Under the pieces are notes generated by a model, which worked only from the letters and a program-made list of their open reading frames with translations, was not told where the DNA came from and did no database searches. The position numbers were made by a program, and so were the translations under genes. From contig NZ_PEBQ01000093.1 of assembly GCF_002738225.1 (NCBI RefSeq), positions 62,001-126,000 on the forward strand: 64,000 nucleotides of DNA, in the 5' to 3' direction. Below are positions 34,388 to 42,937 of the stretch, piece after piece (position 1 is the first letter of the stretch; each line of letters opens with the position of its first letter). Source of the stretch: Acetobacter pomorum (GTDB lineage Bacteria; Pseudomonadota; Alphaproteobacteria; Acetobacterales; Acetobacteraceae).

Positions 34388-35416
34388 ATGGCTAAAAAGA
34401 GTTTTAGACAGGCAATTAACGAAGCCCTGCGGCAGGAAATGCGCCGAGACCCACGGGTAATTCTGATGGGTGAGGATATTGCCGGGGGCCGTGGCGGCTC
34501 TGCGGGCATTACGGATGCTTGGGGTGGCGTGCTGGGTGTGACCAAAGGGCTGTGGGAGGAGTTTGGAGATGACCGTGTGCTGGACACGCCCATTTCCGAG
34601 GCCTCTTATATTGGGGCTGCGGCAGGTGCGGCTGCCACCGGCCTGCGCCCCGTGGCCGAGCTGATGTTTGTAGATTTTGTGGGCTGCTGTCTGGACCAGA
34701 TCATGAATCAGGCGGCCAAGTTCCGCTACATGTTTGGCGGCAAGGCCACCACGCCGCTGGTTATCCGCGCCATGTATGGCGGTGGATTTAGTGCAGCCGC
34801 CCAGCACAGCCAGGCGTTGTATCCGCTGTTTACGCATATTCCGGGGCTAAAGGTGGTGATTCCGTCTTCCCCGTATGAGGCCAAGGGCCTGCTGATAGAA
34901 GCCATACGGGATAATGACCCCGTGATCTTCCTTGAAAACAAAGTGATGTATGATGATGAGGAAGACGTGCCGGATGAAGCCTACGCCATCCCCTTTGGTG
35001 AAGCGAATGTGACGCGTGAAGGAGATGATGTGACCATTGTGGCCATTGGCCGCATGGTAAATATGGCCAACGCCGCAGCGGATGAGCTGGAAAAGCAGGG
35101 CATTGGTTGCACGGTAATAGACCCGCGCACCACATCCCCACTGGATGAGGAAACCATTTTGGAATCTGTTTCAGAAACAGGCCGCCTTGTGGTGGTGGAT
35201 GAGGCCAGCCCGCGCTGCAACATGGCGTGTGATATTTCTGCCCTTGTGGCGGAAAAGGCGTTTTTCAGCCTCAAGGCGCCTATCCGCCGTGTGGTGCCGC
35301 CGCATACGCCTGTGCCGTTTTCCACCCCGCTGGAAAAACTGTACATGCCCGATGCCACCAAAATTGCCGCCGCGGTGCGTTCCATTACCTCCAGCCAGAA
35401 GCAGAAGGTTGCATGA
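34388..35416 (+). CDS. acoB: Acetoin dehydrogenase E1 beta subunit
   Basis: A 342-residue transketolase-like E1 beta. It begins with SFRQAINEALRQEMRRDPRV, has the pyrimidine-binding VFMGED-like MGEDIAGGRGGS, DTPISEASYIGAAAGAAATG and RPVAELMFVDFVG. The C-terminal transketolase domain includes IGCTVIDPRTTSPLDEETI, with the usual DPRT motif. It pairs with AcoA to form the TPP site. Its stop codon is followed after three bases by acoC. Confidence 0.9.
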   Translation: MAKKSFRQAINEALRQEMRRDPRVILMGEDIAGGRGGSAGITDAWGGVLGVTKGLWEEFGDDRVLDTPISEASYIGAAAGAAATGLRPVAELMFVDFVGCCLDQIMNQAAKFRYMFGGKATTPLVIRAMYGGGFSAAAQHSQALYPLFTHIPGLKVVIPSSPYEAKGLLIEAIRDNDPVIFLENKVMYDDEEDVPDEAYAIPFGEANVTREGDDVTIVAIGRMVNMANAAADELEKQGIGCTVIDPRTTSPLDEETILESVSETGRLVVVDEASPRCNMACDISALVAEKAFFSLKAPIRRVVPPHTPVPFSTPLEKLYMPDATKIAAAVRSITSSQKQKVA

Positions 35417-35419
35417 GCC

Positions 35420-36586
35420 ATGCCCAATACCATTACAGCCCTGACAATGCCCAAATTTGGCTTGGCCATGACAGAAGGCAAGCTGGCATCATGGACGGCC
35501 AAAGTGGGCCAGAGCGTGCAGCAGGGTGATGAATTGGCGGATATTGAAACCACCAAAATTACCAGCAGTTATGAAAGCCCCGCCGCAGGTGTGCTGCGCA
35601 AGCAGGTAGCGCAGGCGGGGGAAACCCTGCCCGTGGGCGCACTGATAGGCGTGCTGGCCGATGCTGATACGCCAGATGTGGATATTGAAGCCTTTATCAA
35701 GAACTTTCATGCCGACACGCCAGCAGATGCCACAGCCACGCCAGAGGCCAACAGTGGGGAACCCAAGCTGGTAACGGTGGGGGAACACACCCTGAATGTG
35801 CGTGATGTGGGCACACAGGCAGGCACCCCCCTTGTGCTGGTGCATGGTTTTGGCGGAGACATTAGCAACTGGCTGCTTACGCAGGACGCCTTGGCCGCAG
35901 ACAGGCGCGTAATAGCGTTTGACCTGCCGGGGCATGGGGCTTCCTCCAAAAACGTGGGCACAGGCACGCTGACCTTTCTGGCTGGTGTGGTGAGTGATCT
36001 GCTGCAAACGCTCAAGATAGAAAAAGCCCATATTGTGGGCCATTCATTGGGGGGCGGTATTGCGCTGACTTTGCTGCGTGACCACCCTGATCAGGTAGCC
36101 AGCCTGAACCTGCTGGCCCCCGCCGGGCTGGGCAAGGATGTGAATGCAGATTTTATCAGCGCGTTTGTAGAGAGCGAAAGCAGCCGGGATATGAAGGCGG
36201 TTTTGCAAATGCTGGTTTATAACAAGGCCCTTGTGGGCCGCAGAATGGTGGATGCCGTGCTGCGCGCCCGCAGGCTGGATGGCGCGCGTGATGCCCTGCG
36301 CGTTATTGCCAAGGCGTGCTTCCCCAATGGGCATCAGGTAGATGATCTGCGCCCGGTGCTGGCAGGAGGGGCCGCACCGACCCAGATTTTCTGGGGCAAG
36401 GAGGATGAAATCCTGTCTGTCTCCAACGCCTCCGGCCTGCCACAGATGATCCCCGTAAAGGTGTTTGAAGAAACAGGACATCTGCCGCAGCTTGAACGCG
36501 CAACAGATGTGAACACCGCAATTGCCACATTTGTAAAAGACCCCGAAGCCGCGCTGAGCATGGCCCGGATGGACGCCACAGCCTAG
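35420..36586 (+). CDS. acoC: Acetoin dehydrogenase E2: lipoyl domain fused to alpha/beta hydrolase
   Basis: A 388-residue protein. Residues 1-80 form a lipoyl domain with the lipoylated lysine 46 in DIETTKITSSYESP. A short linker (about 95-115) leads to an alpha/beta hydrolase fold with oxyanion VHGFGGDISNW and nucleophile Ser209 in GHSLGGG; the histidine is in EETGHLPQLE. This fused form is the AcoC type known from Pseudomonas-like acetoin operons, in place of a standard E2 acyltransferase domain. No dihydrolipoamide dehydrogenase gene is next to it, so a shared E3 must serve. The long hairpin at 36617-36658 ends the operon. Confidence 0.9.
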   Translation: MPNTITALTMPKFGLAMTEGKLASWTAKVGQSVQQGDELADIETTKITSSYESPAAGVLRKQVAQAGETLPVGALIGVLADADTPDVDIEAFIKNFHADTPADATATPEANSGEPKLVTVGEHTLNVRDVGTQAGTPLVLVHGFGGDISNWLLTQDALAADRRVIAFDLPGHGASSKNVGTGTLTFLAGVVSDLLQTLKIEKAHIVGHSLGGGIALTLLRDHPDQVASLNLLAPAGLGKDVNADFISAFVESESSRDMKAVLQMLVYNKALVGRRMVDAVLRARRLDGARDALRVIAKACFPNGHQVDDLRPVLAGGAAPTQIFWGKEDEILSVSNASGLPQMIPVKVFEETGHLPQLERATDVNTAIATFVKDPEAALSMARMDATA

Positions 36587-36616
36587 GCCCCCAAACCCGC
36601 CCTAATATGCCCCGCA

Positions 36617-36670
36617 ATGCAGGTGCCTTCTATACATAAAGTGTAGAGGGCATCTGCATATTGTTTGTTA
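36617..36670 (+). terminator. Terminator of the acoABC operon
   Basis: An unusually long stem of about 18 pairs with a few wobbles: TGCAGGTGCCTTCTATAC pairs with GTGTAGAGGGCATCTGCA around a five-base loop, followed by TATTGTTTGTT. Confidence 0.8.
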
Positions 36671-36754
36671 AAAACGCTGCATTGTTCTTTAGATATGGGA
36701 AGCCATGTCATGACATGCACGCATTTCCGGCACGCTGAATCAGGGCATGTGAAA

Positions 36755-36768
36755 TTGATCTGGATCAA
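36755..36768 (+). promoter_or_regulatory. FNR/FixK-type box upstream of hsp20
   Basis: TTGATCTGGATCAA is a perfect match to the FNR/FixK palindrome TTGAT-N4-ATCAA. It lies 91 bases before the hsp20 start codon, a sensible position for an activator site. Confidence 0.75.
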
Positions 36769-36858
36769 GGGAGAGGCGATCAGAAAGCGGTGATACTCCA
36801 AACCGTGATCACAAGGGCGCCGCGTGCCGGGCCCTTGTGCCAGAACAAGGAGGATAAA

Positions 36859-37344
36859 ATGACCAGTTACGTGAATACAGGCCGCTCTCCCGTTGTGCGT
36901 GTTCCTGTTGGCACCGTACGGGTGGCGGATCCGTTTTCTGTTCTGCAGCGGCAGATGAGCCGTCTGTTTGAAGATTTTAAAACGCCAGAAGGGGCTGCCG
37001 CCGCTGCAAGCCGCCTGGGCGCAACCGATATTACAGAAAATGCCAGCGCCTATGTGGTGACCACAGAAGTGCCGGGTTGTTCTGAAAATGATATCAAGCT
37101 GGGCACAGCCAACGGGCTGCTGACCATTAGCGGGGAAAAGAAAAAGCCCGAACTGGCAGAAGGCACAAAGCACCACGTTGCTGGCCGCCAGTTTGCCGCG
37201 TTTGAAGATTCCTTTGCTATTCCCGAAGATGTGGACGTCGATAAAATCTCTGCCAGCATTAAAAATGGTGTGCTAACAGTCACCATGCCTAAAAAGGCAG
37301 AAGCCAAACCGGCAGAACGTCAGATTGCTGTTAAGGCAGGCTGA
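36859..37344 (+). CDS. Hsp20/alpha-crystallin small heat shock protein
   Basis: A 161-residue small heat shock protein. After a variable N-terminal arm (DPFSVLQRQMSRLFEDF) comes the alpha-crystallin domain (about 55-150), with TENASAYVVTTEVPGCSEND, ANGLLTISGEKK and the C-terminal motif ASIKNGVLTVTMPKKAE. It forms oligomers that hold unfolded proteins. The ATG has AAGGAGGA seven bases upstream. The perfect FNR-type box upstream suggests induction by low oxygen or NO. A GC-rich hairpin and a 58-residue gene follow. Confidence 0.92.
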   Translation: MTSYVNTGRSPVVRVPVGTVRVADPFSVLQRQMSRLFEDFKTPEGAAAAASRLGATDITENASAYVVTTEVPGCSENDIKLGTANGLLTISGEKKKPELAEGTKHHVAGRQFAAFEDSFAIPEDVDVDKISASIKNGVLTVTMPKKAEAKPAERQIAVKAG

Positions 37345-37352
37345 TAAACACA

Positions 37353-37374
37353 GGCGGGGGTTTTTCCCCCGCCA
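37353..37374 (+). repeat. GC-rich hairpin between hsp20 and the 58-residue gene
   Basis: Arms GGCGGGGG and CCCCCGCC around a loop of T residues. There is no T-run after it, so it looks like an RNA stabiliser or partial terminator that sets the ratio of the two genes. Confidence 0.55.
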
Positions 37375-37389
37375 GGAAAGACAAGATTT

Positions 37390-37566
37390 ATGAGCACGAA
37401 AAACAAAACAGTACAGATTGGCAGCACCAAATACGAAATGCTGGGTGTTATTAATGATGGTGACAGCAAAGTGCGCCTGAAGGACAGCACTGGCACGGTA
37501 GAAGAAATGACCAGCGATTCCTTCATTACCCTGCTGAATGAAGGCAAGGCCAAATATCTGGACTAA
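37390..37566 (+). CDS. Small hypothetical protein (58 residues)
   Basis: A 58-residue protein reading MSTKNKTVQIGSTKYEMLGV and ending in LLNEGKAKYLD. I recognise no family. Pattern and composition are of a small beta-barrel or coiled protein rich in Lys, Asp and Thr, and codon use is normal for the neighbours. AGGAAAG lies about nine bases before the ATG. It starts 45 bases after hsp20, behind a hairpin, so it is probably co-transcribed with hsp20 and may be under the same FNR-type control. Confidence 0.7.
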   Translation: MSTKNKTVQIGSTKYEMLGVINDGDSKVRLKDSTGTVEEMTSDSFITLLNEGKAKYLD

Positions 37567-37752
37567 ACCAGAAAGCCAGATAATTGGCTGTTGGCAAGGT
37601 AGGGTAGGTAAAGGCCCGCATTGTGGGGTTTATTTTAACACACAGGCGGGTGCTTTAAAAAACAGAGGGCAGGCAGGATGCGGTGAACCTGCCTGTGGTC
37701 TGGCCCTTATACGGGTGGGCCAGCCCTTGTGTGGCAGGTTAGCGTTATCAGG

Positions 37753-37803
37753 TTCCCGCACTGGCTGATGTTTCAAACAGGCCGGTGCGGGAATGCTTTT
37801 TTA
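37753..37803 (+). terminator. Intrinsic terminator after the hsp20 unit
   Basis: Arms TTCCCGCAC and GTGCGGGAA around a 23-base loop, followed by TGCTTTTTTA. It lies between the hsp20 unit and the convergent ndh gene. Confidence 0.7.
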
Positions 37804-37841
37804 TAAACTGCCCCTAAACCGCATTTGGGTTTTAGGATTTT

Positions 37842-39125
37842 TTAGTCCATCCGCACGGGTGGGCGTACAAAGCCATCCAGCCAATCTGTAAAACAGGCAA
37901 TCATGCCGCGTACGGGCCCATACAGTTCAAACTGATGTTGCCGATACAGCGCCATATGGCCCAGCCGCGCGCTGAGGCCATGCATAAAGCCACCGCCAAA
38001 GGTTTTGCCATCTGCAAACGCGCCCCAGCCGTTATAGTCCCCCAAGGCCACAATGGCCCCGCGGTTTCTAAACTTAAAGTCTGGCACAGGCTTTTGGTTA
38101 AAAATAAAGCCCGGTAGGTAACGCGCCAGATGGTGCGCCTGCTGGCGGGCCACCTGCGCAGTGGGGGCCAACGGATTATCGCTGATAAAGGCGCAATCCC
38201 CCACGGCAAAAATGTTGTCATCCAGCGTGGTTTGCAAATTGGGGCGTACCAAAAACTGCCCCCCACGCCCACATTCCAGACCATCCATCTGGCGGGTAAC
38301 ATCCGGGGCCTTTACGCCTGCGGCCCAAACGCGAAACTGCGCATCCACACGGCTGCCATCCTTGAGCATAAAGCCGTGTTCATCCGCACCGCTGACCATG
38401 GTGCTGGTGAGCACCTTGATCTTGAGCGCTTCAAGCTGCTTTTGTGCTGCGGCCGACACGTTTTCGGGGAAGGCGGGCAAAATACGCGGCCCGGCCTCCA
38501 GCAATGTTACGCGCATTTCCGGCGTAACAGGCGTGAAGTTGTAGAGCGAGCCAATATCTAGTGCCTTGTGCAGTTCTGCCGCAAGCTGCACGCCGGTGGC
38601 GCCACCACCCACAATGGCAATATCCAGTGGCGTGCCACGCCCATAGGCCTGAATAACCGCATGGCGGAAGCGCTCGTTAAAGTTGTTGGCTTCTACAATG
38701 TTGTCTAGAAAAATGCAGTTTTCCACCACACCCGGCGTGCCAAAATCGTTCGCGCGGCTGCCAATGGCAAAAATCAGCACATTGTAATCCAGATACCGCT
38801 CATCCAGCAGCACCTCGTGGTCTTCTTCTTCCAGCGGGGCCAGCTTCAGGCGCTTGTTGGCGCGGTCTATCCCCGCAACCTCACCATAGCAGAAGCGGAA
38901 CCCATGCGCCGCAGCATGAGAGATAAAGGTGATGCGGTCATTCTCGTTTTTGGCCGTGCCCGCCGCAAAGCAATGCAACATGGGCTTCCACACATGGCTG
39001 AAGCCCTTGTCCACCAGTGTAATATCCAGCTTGCCAGAGCGCCCGAGGCTGTTACCCAGCCGCGTTGCAATAGCCATGCCCGCAACACCGCCGCCAACAA
39101 TAACCACCCGAAACCGATCACTCAT
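37842..39125 (-). CDS. ndh: Type II NADH dehydrogenase (NDH-2)
   Basis: A 427-residue single-subunit NADH:quinone oxidoreductase. FAD and NADH Rossmann motifs are VVIVGGGVAGMAIATRLG at residues 8-25 and IAIVGGGATGVQLAAELH near 168; the C-terminal FAD motif is NIFAVGDCAF. The C-terminal part (about 370-427) contains amphipathic segments that bind the membrane. NDH-2 enzymes pass electrons from NADH to ubiquinone without pumping protons; in acetic acid bacteria they support fast oxidative growth. It follows the WD40 gene on the same strand with a 135-base gap. Confidence 0.88.
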   Translation of the reverse strand: MSDRFRVVIVGGGVAGMAIATRLGNSLGRSGKLDITLVDKGFSHVWKPMLHCFAAGTAKNENDRITFISHAAAHGFRFCYGEVAGIDRANKRLKLAPLEEEDHEVLLDERYLDYNVLIFAIGSRANDFGTPGVVENCIFLDNIVEANNFNERFRHAVIQAYGRGTPLDIAIVGGGATGVQLAAELHKALDIGSLYNFTPVTPEMRVTLLEAGPRILPAFPENVSAAAQKQLEALKIKVLTSTMVSGADEHGFMLKDGSRVDAQFRVWAAGVKAPDVTRQMDGLECGRGGQFLVRPNLQTTLDDNIFAVGDCAFISDNPLAPTAQVARQQAHHLARYLPGFIFNQKPVPDFKFRNRGAIVALGDYNGWGAFADGKTFGGGFMHGLSARLGHMALYRQHQFELYGPVRGMIACFTDWLDGFVRPPVRMD

Positions 39126-39260
39126 CCCACAATATCCCCCTTGCCCCGCACCATGCGGTGCGGAGGCGTGCCGTGCAATCCACTACTTGTTGATCTCACG
39201 CACCCGTTTATTGTGTTCTACCGTGGTACGCGCAGTTTTGATGACCAGAGGCGGGTGTAA

Positions 39261-40316
39261 TCAGGAAGCGGCCAGATCCACCACGCCAATTACACCTTCC
39301 TCTGTGCCAAAACCCAGCGTGCAGCCATCCGGGCTATAGGCCAGCGCCGTAATGGCCCCCGCCTTGCCCAGTGATACGGGCAGAACCCGCTGGGTGGAGG
39401 GTTCCATCATTACAACGGTCCCATCCGCAAAGCCAGCGGCTACAACCTCCTGTTCGGGGTGAAACGCTACGCGGGTGCACAGCGCACCGCCCGCGCCCGG
39501 CAGTTCCATTGGGGGTTTGCCCATGGGGCCGCCCCCAAAGAACGGCCACATCACAACAATATCAGCACCGCTGGTGGCCAGCCATTTGCCGTTTTTGGAA
39601 AAGGAGAGCGAGCGCACCTTGGTGGGGTAGCCGCTCATGCGCATGTTGTGGCCATCAGAAAGGCGCCAGCCGTGCAGGTCATTATCCTGCATGGCGGTTA
39701 CTACGGCTTCTCCCGCCGGGTGCATGGCAATATCAAGGTGGCTGCCTTTCCATTCCAGTTGGCGGGGCTTGCCATCCTTGGATTGGGTGAACCACACGGA
39801 AACCCCGTTGTAGTGCGAAACCGCAATGCGCTTGCCTTTGGGGTCAAACACAATGCCGCCTACGGTGGTGGGGTGTTCCAGCGTGCGGGTTACGGTGCGG
39901 CCCGTGGCATCGCGCAGTTCCACATTTTTGCCCGCGGCGGCGGCAATAATGGCAGATTTGGCATCCACATAGGTGGCAATATGTTCCACCCAGCGGCGGC
40001 CCTTGCCCAGCTCCTCAATCTCGCCCGATGGGTCAAGCCGGCACAGGCGGCCATCATCACCGCCAGTTAAAAAGCAATCGGGCAGCGTATCGGCAGAAAG
40101 GGAAAGGGCGGGGCCATCATGCACGGCATAGGTGTGCCATGCCTCTGGCGTAAGCTGGTCTTCACGGTGCACTACCACCACATCACCTTCACCAGTGGTA
40201 AAGGCAAAGCGGCTGTTATCGCGCGTGGCGGCACAGGCGGTAATTTCACCTTCCACCTGCCGGTGTGCACCGCGTTTTTCAATAAGGCCGCGCAGGCTCT
40301 GTGTCTCGGTGCTCAT
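39261..40316 (-). CDS. WD40 repeat protein partnered with CobW GTPase
   Basis: A 351-residue beta-propeller with about seven WD40-like blades, for example ITACAATRDNSRFAFTTGEG, GGIVFDPKGKRIAVSHYNGV, VRSLSFSKNGKWLATSGAD and ITALAYSPDGCTLGFGTEEG. There is no signal peptide. Such proteins are scaffolds. In alphaproteobacteria a WD40 gene is often found beside a CobW-family metal chaperone; here its start overlaps the cobW stop by four bases (ATGA), so the two are coupled. Its molecular role is unknown. Confidence 0.85.
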   Translation of the reverse strand: MSTETQSLRGLIEKRGAHRQVEGEITACAATRDNSRFAFTTGEGDVVVVHREDQLTPEAWHTYAVHDGPALSLSADTLPDCFLTGGDDGRLCRLDPSGEIEELGKGRRWVEHIATYVDAKSAIIAAAAGKNVELRDATGRTVTRTLEHPTTVGGIVFDPKGKRIAVSHYNGVSVWFTQSKDGKPRQLEWKGSHLDIAMHPAGEAVVTAMQDNDLHGWRLSDGHNMRMSGYPTKVRSLSFSKNGKWLATSGADIVVMWPFFGGGPMGKPPMELPGAGGALCTRVAFHPEQEVVAAGFADGTVVMMEPSTQRVLPVSLGKAGAITALAYSPDGCTLGFGTEEGVIGVVDLAAS

Positions 40317-41317
40317 GCGGCAATGCAGCTTTCAAGCCCGCGGCGCAGCTGGGGCCGGTTGAGGTTGCGACCAATAAACACAAGGCGGCTTTCGCGCGGT
40401 TCATCTTTCTTCCACGGGCCGATGTTGTCTCCATCCGCCATCATGTGCACGGCCTGAAAGGCAAAGCGGTCGGGCTGGCCTGCAAAGTCCAGAATGCCCT
40501 TGGTGCGCAGGATGTCACCACCCTTTTCCTGCAACAAGGCGCTAATCCATGCCTGAAAGCGCCCGGCATCCAGCGGTTCTTTAACGGTAAGGGAGACACT
40601 GGTGATGTCTCCTTCATGATGGTGTTCGGGCGTGTGTTCCAGAAAATCCGGGGTGTTTTCCAAAACGCGTTCCAGATCAAACCCGCCACGGTCCATCACG
40701 TCTGTCAGCTTCACGTTGCCTTTTTTGGCGGGGTAGATGGGCGCTACGGCGTTGATCTTGCGGATGGCATCTTCCACTGTTTTCAGCTCGGCGGCATCCA
40801 CAAGGTCTGTCTTGTTCAGGATAATCACATCCGCAAAGGCCACCTGCTCACGCGCTTCGGGGCTGTCCTTCAGGGTGGCCAGAAAATTGCTGGCATCCAC
40901 CACCGTTACCACGGCATCCAGCTTGGTTTTGGCGCGCACATCTTCATCGGCAAAAAAGGTCTGGGCCACGGGGGCGGGGTCTGCCAGACCGGTGGTTTCT
41001 ACAATAATGCCATCAAACTTGCCGCGCCGCTTCATCAGCCCGTTCAAAATACGGATCAGGTCTCCGCGCACGGTGCAGCAGATGCAGCCATTGTTCATTT
41101 CGAACACTTCTTCATCGGCATCCACAACCAGATCGTTATCCACGCCCAGTTCGCCAAACTCGTTAATCACCACGGCGTATTTGCGGCCATGCTCGGCGGT
41201 AAGAATGTGGTTGAGCAGCGTGGTTTTGCCCGCGCCCAAAAAGCCGGTCAGCACGGTTACAGGTATGCGGGTATCGGGCGCGGCAGCACTTGCAGGCGCT
41301 GAAGATGCGTCGGACAT
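40313..41317 (-). CDS. CobW/COG0523 family metallochaperone GTPase (zinc-type)
   Basis: A 334-residue G3E-class GTPase. The P-loop is GFLGAGKTTLLNHIL, the metal-binding CxCC motif is NGCICCTVRGDLI, switch and base-recognition elements include VETTGLADPAPV and ILNKTDLVD. A His-rich stretch (EHTPEHHHEGD) and a C-terminal CobW_C domain (GILDFAGQPDRFAFQAVH) follow. COG0523 proteins hand over zinc or other metals. A candidate operator, ACTGTTGCA with TGCAACAGT, precedes it. The ATG at 41317 has AAAGG upstream. Cobalamin-related function is possible but no other cobalamin genes are near. Confidence 0.88.
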   Translation of the reverse strand: MSDASSAPASAAAPDTRIPVTVLTGFLGAGKTTLLNHILTAEHGRKYAVVINEFGELGVDNDLVVDADEEVFEMNNGCICCTVRGDLIRILNGLMKRRGKFDGIIVETTGLADPAPVAQTFFADEDVRAKTKLDAVVTVVDASNFLATLKDSPEAREQVAFADVIILNKTDLVDAAELKTVEDAIRKINAVAPIYPAKKGNVKLTDVMDRGGFDLERVLENTPDFLEHTPEHHHEGDITSVSLTVKEPLDAGRFQAWISALLQEKGGDILRTKGILDFAGQPDRFAFQAVHMMADGDNIGPWKKDEPRESRLVFIGRNLNRPQLRRGLESCIAA

Positions 41318-41344
41318 CGGGTAATAACCTTTCCAGTACAAACA

Positions 41345-41372
41345 ACTGTTGCAACATATAGGGTGCAACAGT
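41345..41372 (-). promoter_or_regulatory. Inverted repeat operator upstream of cobW (Zur-like candidate)
   Basis: ACTGTTGCA at 41345-41353 and TGCAACAGT at 41364-41372 are perfect inverted arms around ten bases, 28 bases before the cobW start. TGTTGCAACA within the left arm is itself a palindrome. A zinc repressor of the Zur type is the natural candidate. Confidence 0.55.
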
Positions 41373-41404
41373 GCCATAGGCCAGAACCTAAGCCAAACGG
41401 CGCA

Positions 41405-42880
41405 TCAGCCCTGCTTTGAGGAGGAAGAGCGCCCACGTGCGGCGTGGCGTGCGGTATCTGTGGCCGTTACCACGGATGCACTGTTCTGCTTGGGGGCAGT
41501 GGTGCGCACAAAACGCACGGCCAGCGCGCCATACAAGGCATGGCTGCACAGAGTGCGTGAAACCCCAAAGGCCAAAAAGGCGCTGGCCAGCAAGGCAAGG
41601 GTGATCTGCTGGTTATCGCACATTTCCATCACAATCACCGTGGCGGTGAGGGGAGACTGCGTAACGGCGGCAAAATAGGCCACGGTGCCCAGCAGCACCA
41701 CGGCCCCCGGTGCGGTATGGGGCAAAAACTGCGCCACCCAGCCGCCCATGCCTGCCCCAACGGAAAGCGAGGGCGCAAACAGCCCGCCGGGAATGCCCGA
41801 ACAGTAGGACACAATGGTGGCCAGCAGTTTGAGCACAAAAAACGAGGCCGGATACTGGTCTGACCCCATAATGATGTCGCGCGCCTGCACATAGCCTGTG
41901 CCGTATGTCATGCCGCCGGAAATCAGCCCGATAAAGGCCAGCACCAGCCCGCACAGGGCGGCAAACGCCACTGGGTGGCGTGTAATAAACGCGCCAAAAG
42001 CACCTGGAATACCGCGCGACATACGCACCAAAAGGGCAGAAAACCCACCCCCGCACAGCCCGCCCATAATGCCGCAGGCCAGCACGGCCAGCCAGCTTGT
42101 GCCCACCGGCACGGAGGAATAGGTGTGCCCGAAATACGTATAGTTGCCCACAAGGGCAATGGCCGTAACGCCGGAGATGACCACGCAGGTCAGCATGGTG
42201 CCGCTGGTGCGTTGTTCGAAGGAATGGGCCAGTTCCTCAATGCCAAACACAATGCCCGCCAGCGGGGTGTTAAAGGCGGCGGCCACACCTGCGGCCCCAC
42301 CAGCCTTGATAAGCGCACGTTGGCGGGTAAGGTCTGTAATGCCCATGTAATGCCCCACCGTATGCATAATGGAGGCTCCCACCTGCACGGTTGGCCCCTC
42401 GCGCCCAATGGAGGCGCCAGAAAGCAGGCCAAGGCAGGTGAGCAATATTTTGGCAAAGGCAATGCGTAGCGAGAGCACTTTATCCACAATGGCAATGTTG
42501 TTGAGGTGCATGCACGCAATAGCTTGCGGAATACCGCTGCCTTGCGCCCCCCTAAACCATGTGCGCGTCAGCCACGTGGAAAGTGCCAGCCCGCCGGGGG
42601 TGACCAGCAGCATCAGCAGCGGGCTTATTTTCAAAATGTGGTCACGCACATGGGCGGCGGCATCGGCCAGTGTGGCAAAACCCACGGCCACCACACCCAC
42701 CATAATGGCGCCAGACCAGTAAATAAATTTTCTGCGCCAGTTTACGGTGCCCGCTTTGGCATGTTCTCGCAAATGACGAAGGGATTCAGTCGTGGGGAAC
42801 ACGCTGGCGGGCATGGGACGCATCCATAAAAGCATAAGGGCAGGAAAAAAGGATGCAACCGAGTGTAGCATTTCATGCAC
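41405..42880 (-). CDS. ClC family chloride channel / H+:Cl- antiporter
   Basis: A 491-residue membrane protein of the ClC family. The filter motifs are GSGIPQAIA, GREGPTVQVGA with the gating glutamate, and GIPGGLFAPSLSVGAG. The internal proton glutamate is in FGIEELAHSF. Both glutamates are kept, pointing to an H+/Cl- exchanger rather than a passive channel. In acid-forming bacteria such exchangers help acid resistance. The start ATG at 42880 has no clear ribosome site; ATG at 42823 is an alternative. It follows a CDF gene by 57 bases and is probably in its transcript. Confidence 0.88.
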   Translation of the reverse strand: MHEMLHSVASFFPALMLLWMRPMPASVFPTTESLRHLREHAKAGTVNWRRKFIYWSGAIMVGVVAVGFATLADAAAHVRDHILKISPLLMLLVTPGGLALSTWLTRTWFRGAQGSGIPQAIACMHLNNIAIVDKVLSLRIAFAKILLTCLGLLSGASIGREGPTVQVGASIMHTVGHYMGITDLTRQRALIKAGGAAGVAAAFNTPLAGIVFGIEELAHSFEQRTSGTMLTCVVISGVTAIALVGNYTYFGHTYSSVPVGTSWLAVLACGIMGGLCGGGFSALLVRMSRGIPGAFGAFITRHPVAFAALCGLVLAFIGLISGGMTYGTGYVQARDIIMGSDQYPASFFVLKLLATIVSYCSGIPGGLFAPSLSVGAGMGGWVAQFLPHTAPGAVVLLGTVAYFAAVTQSPLTATVIVMEMCDNQQITLALLASAFLAFGVSRTLCSHALYGALAVRFVRTTAPKQNSASVVTATDTARHAARGRSSSSKQG

Positions 42881-42937
42881 AACATGAAAGAGGCGATGTT
42901 CTTTATTGCCGAATATTTATGGCGCGGGTCGCTTTTA

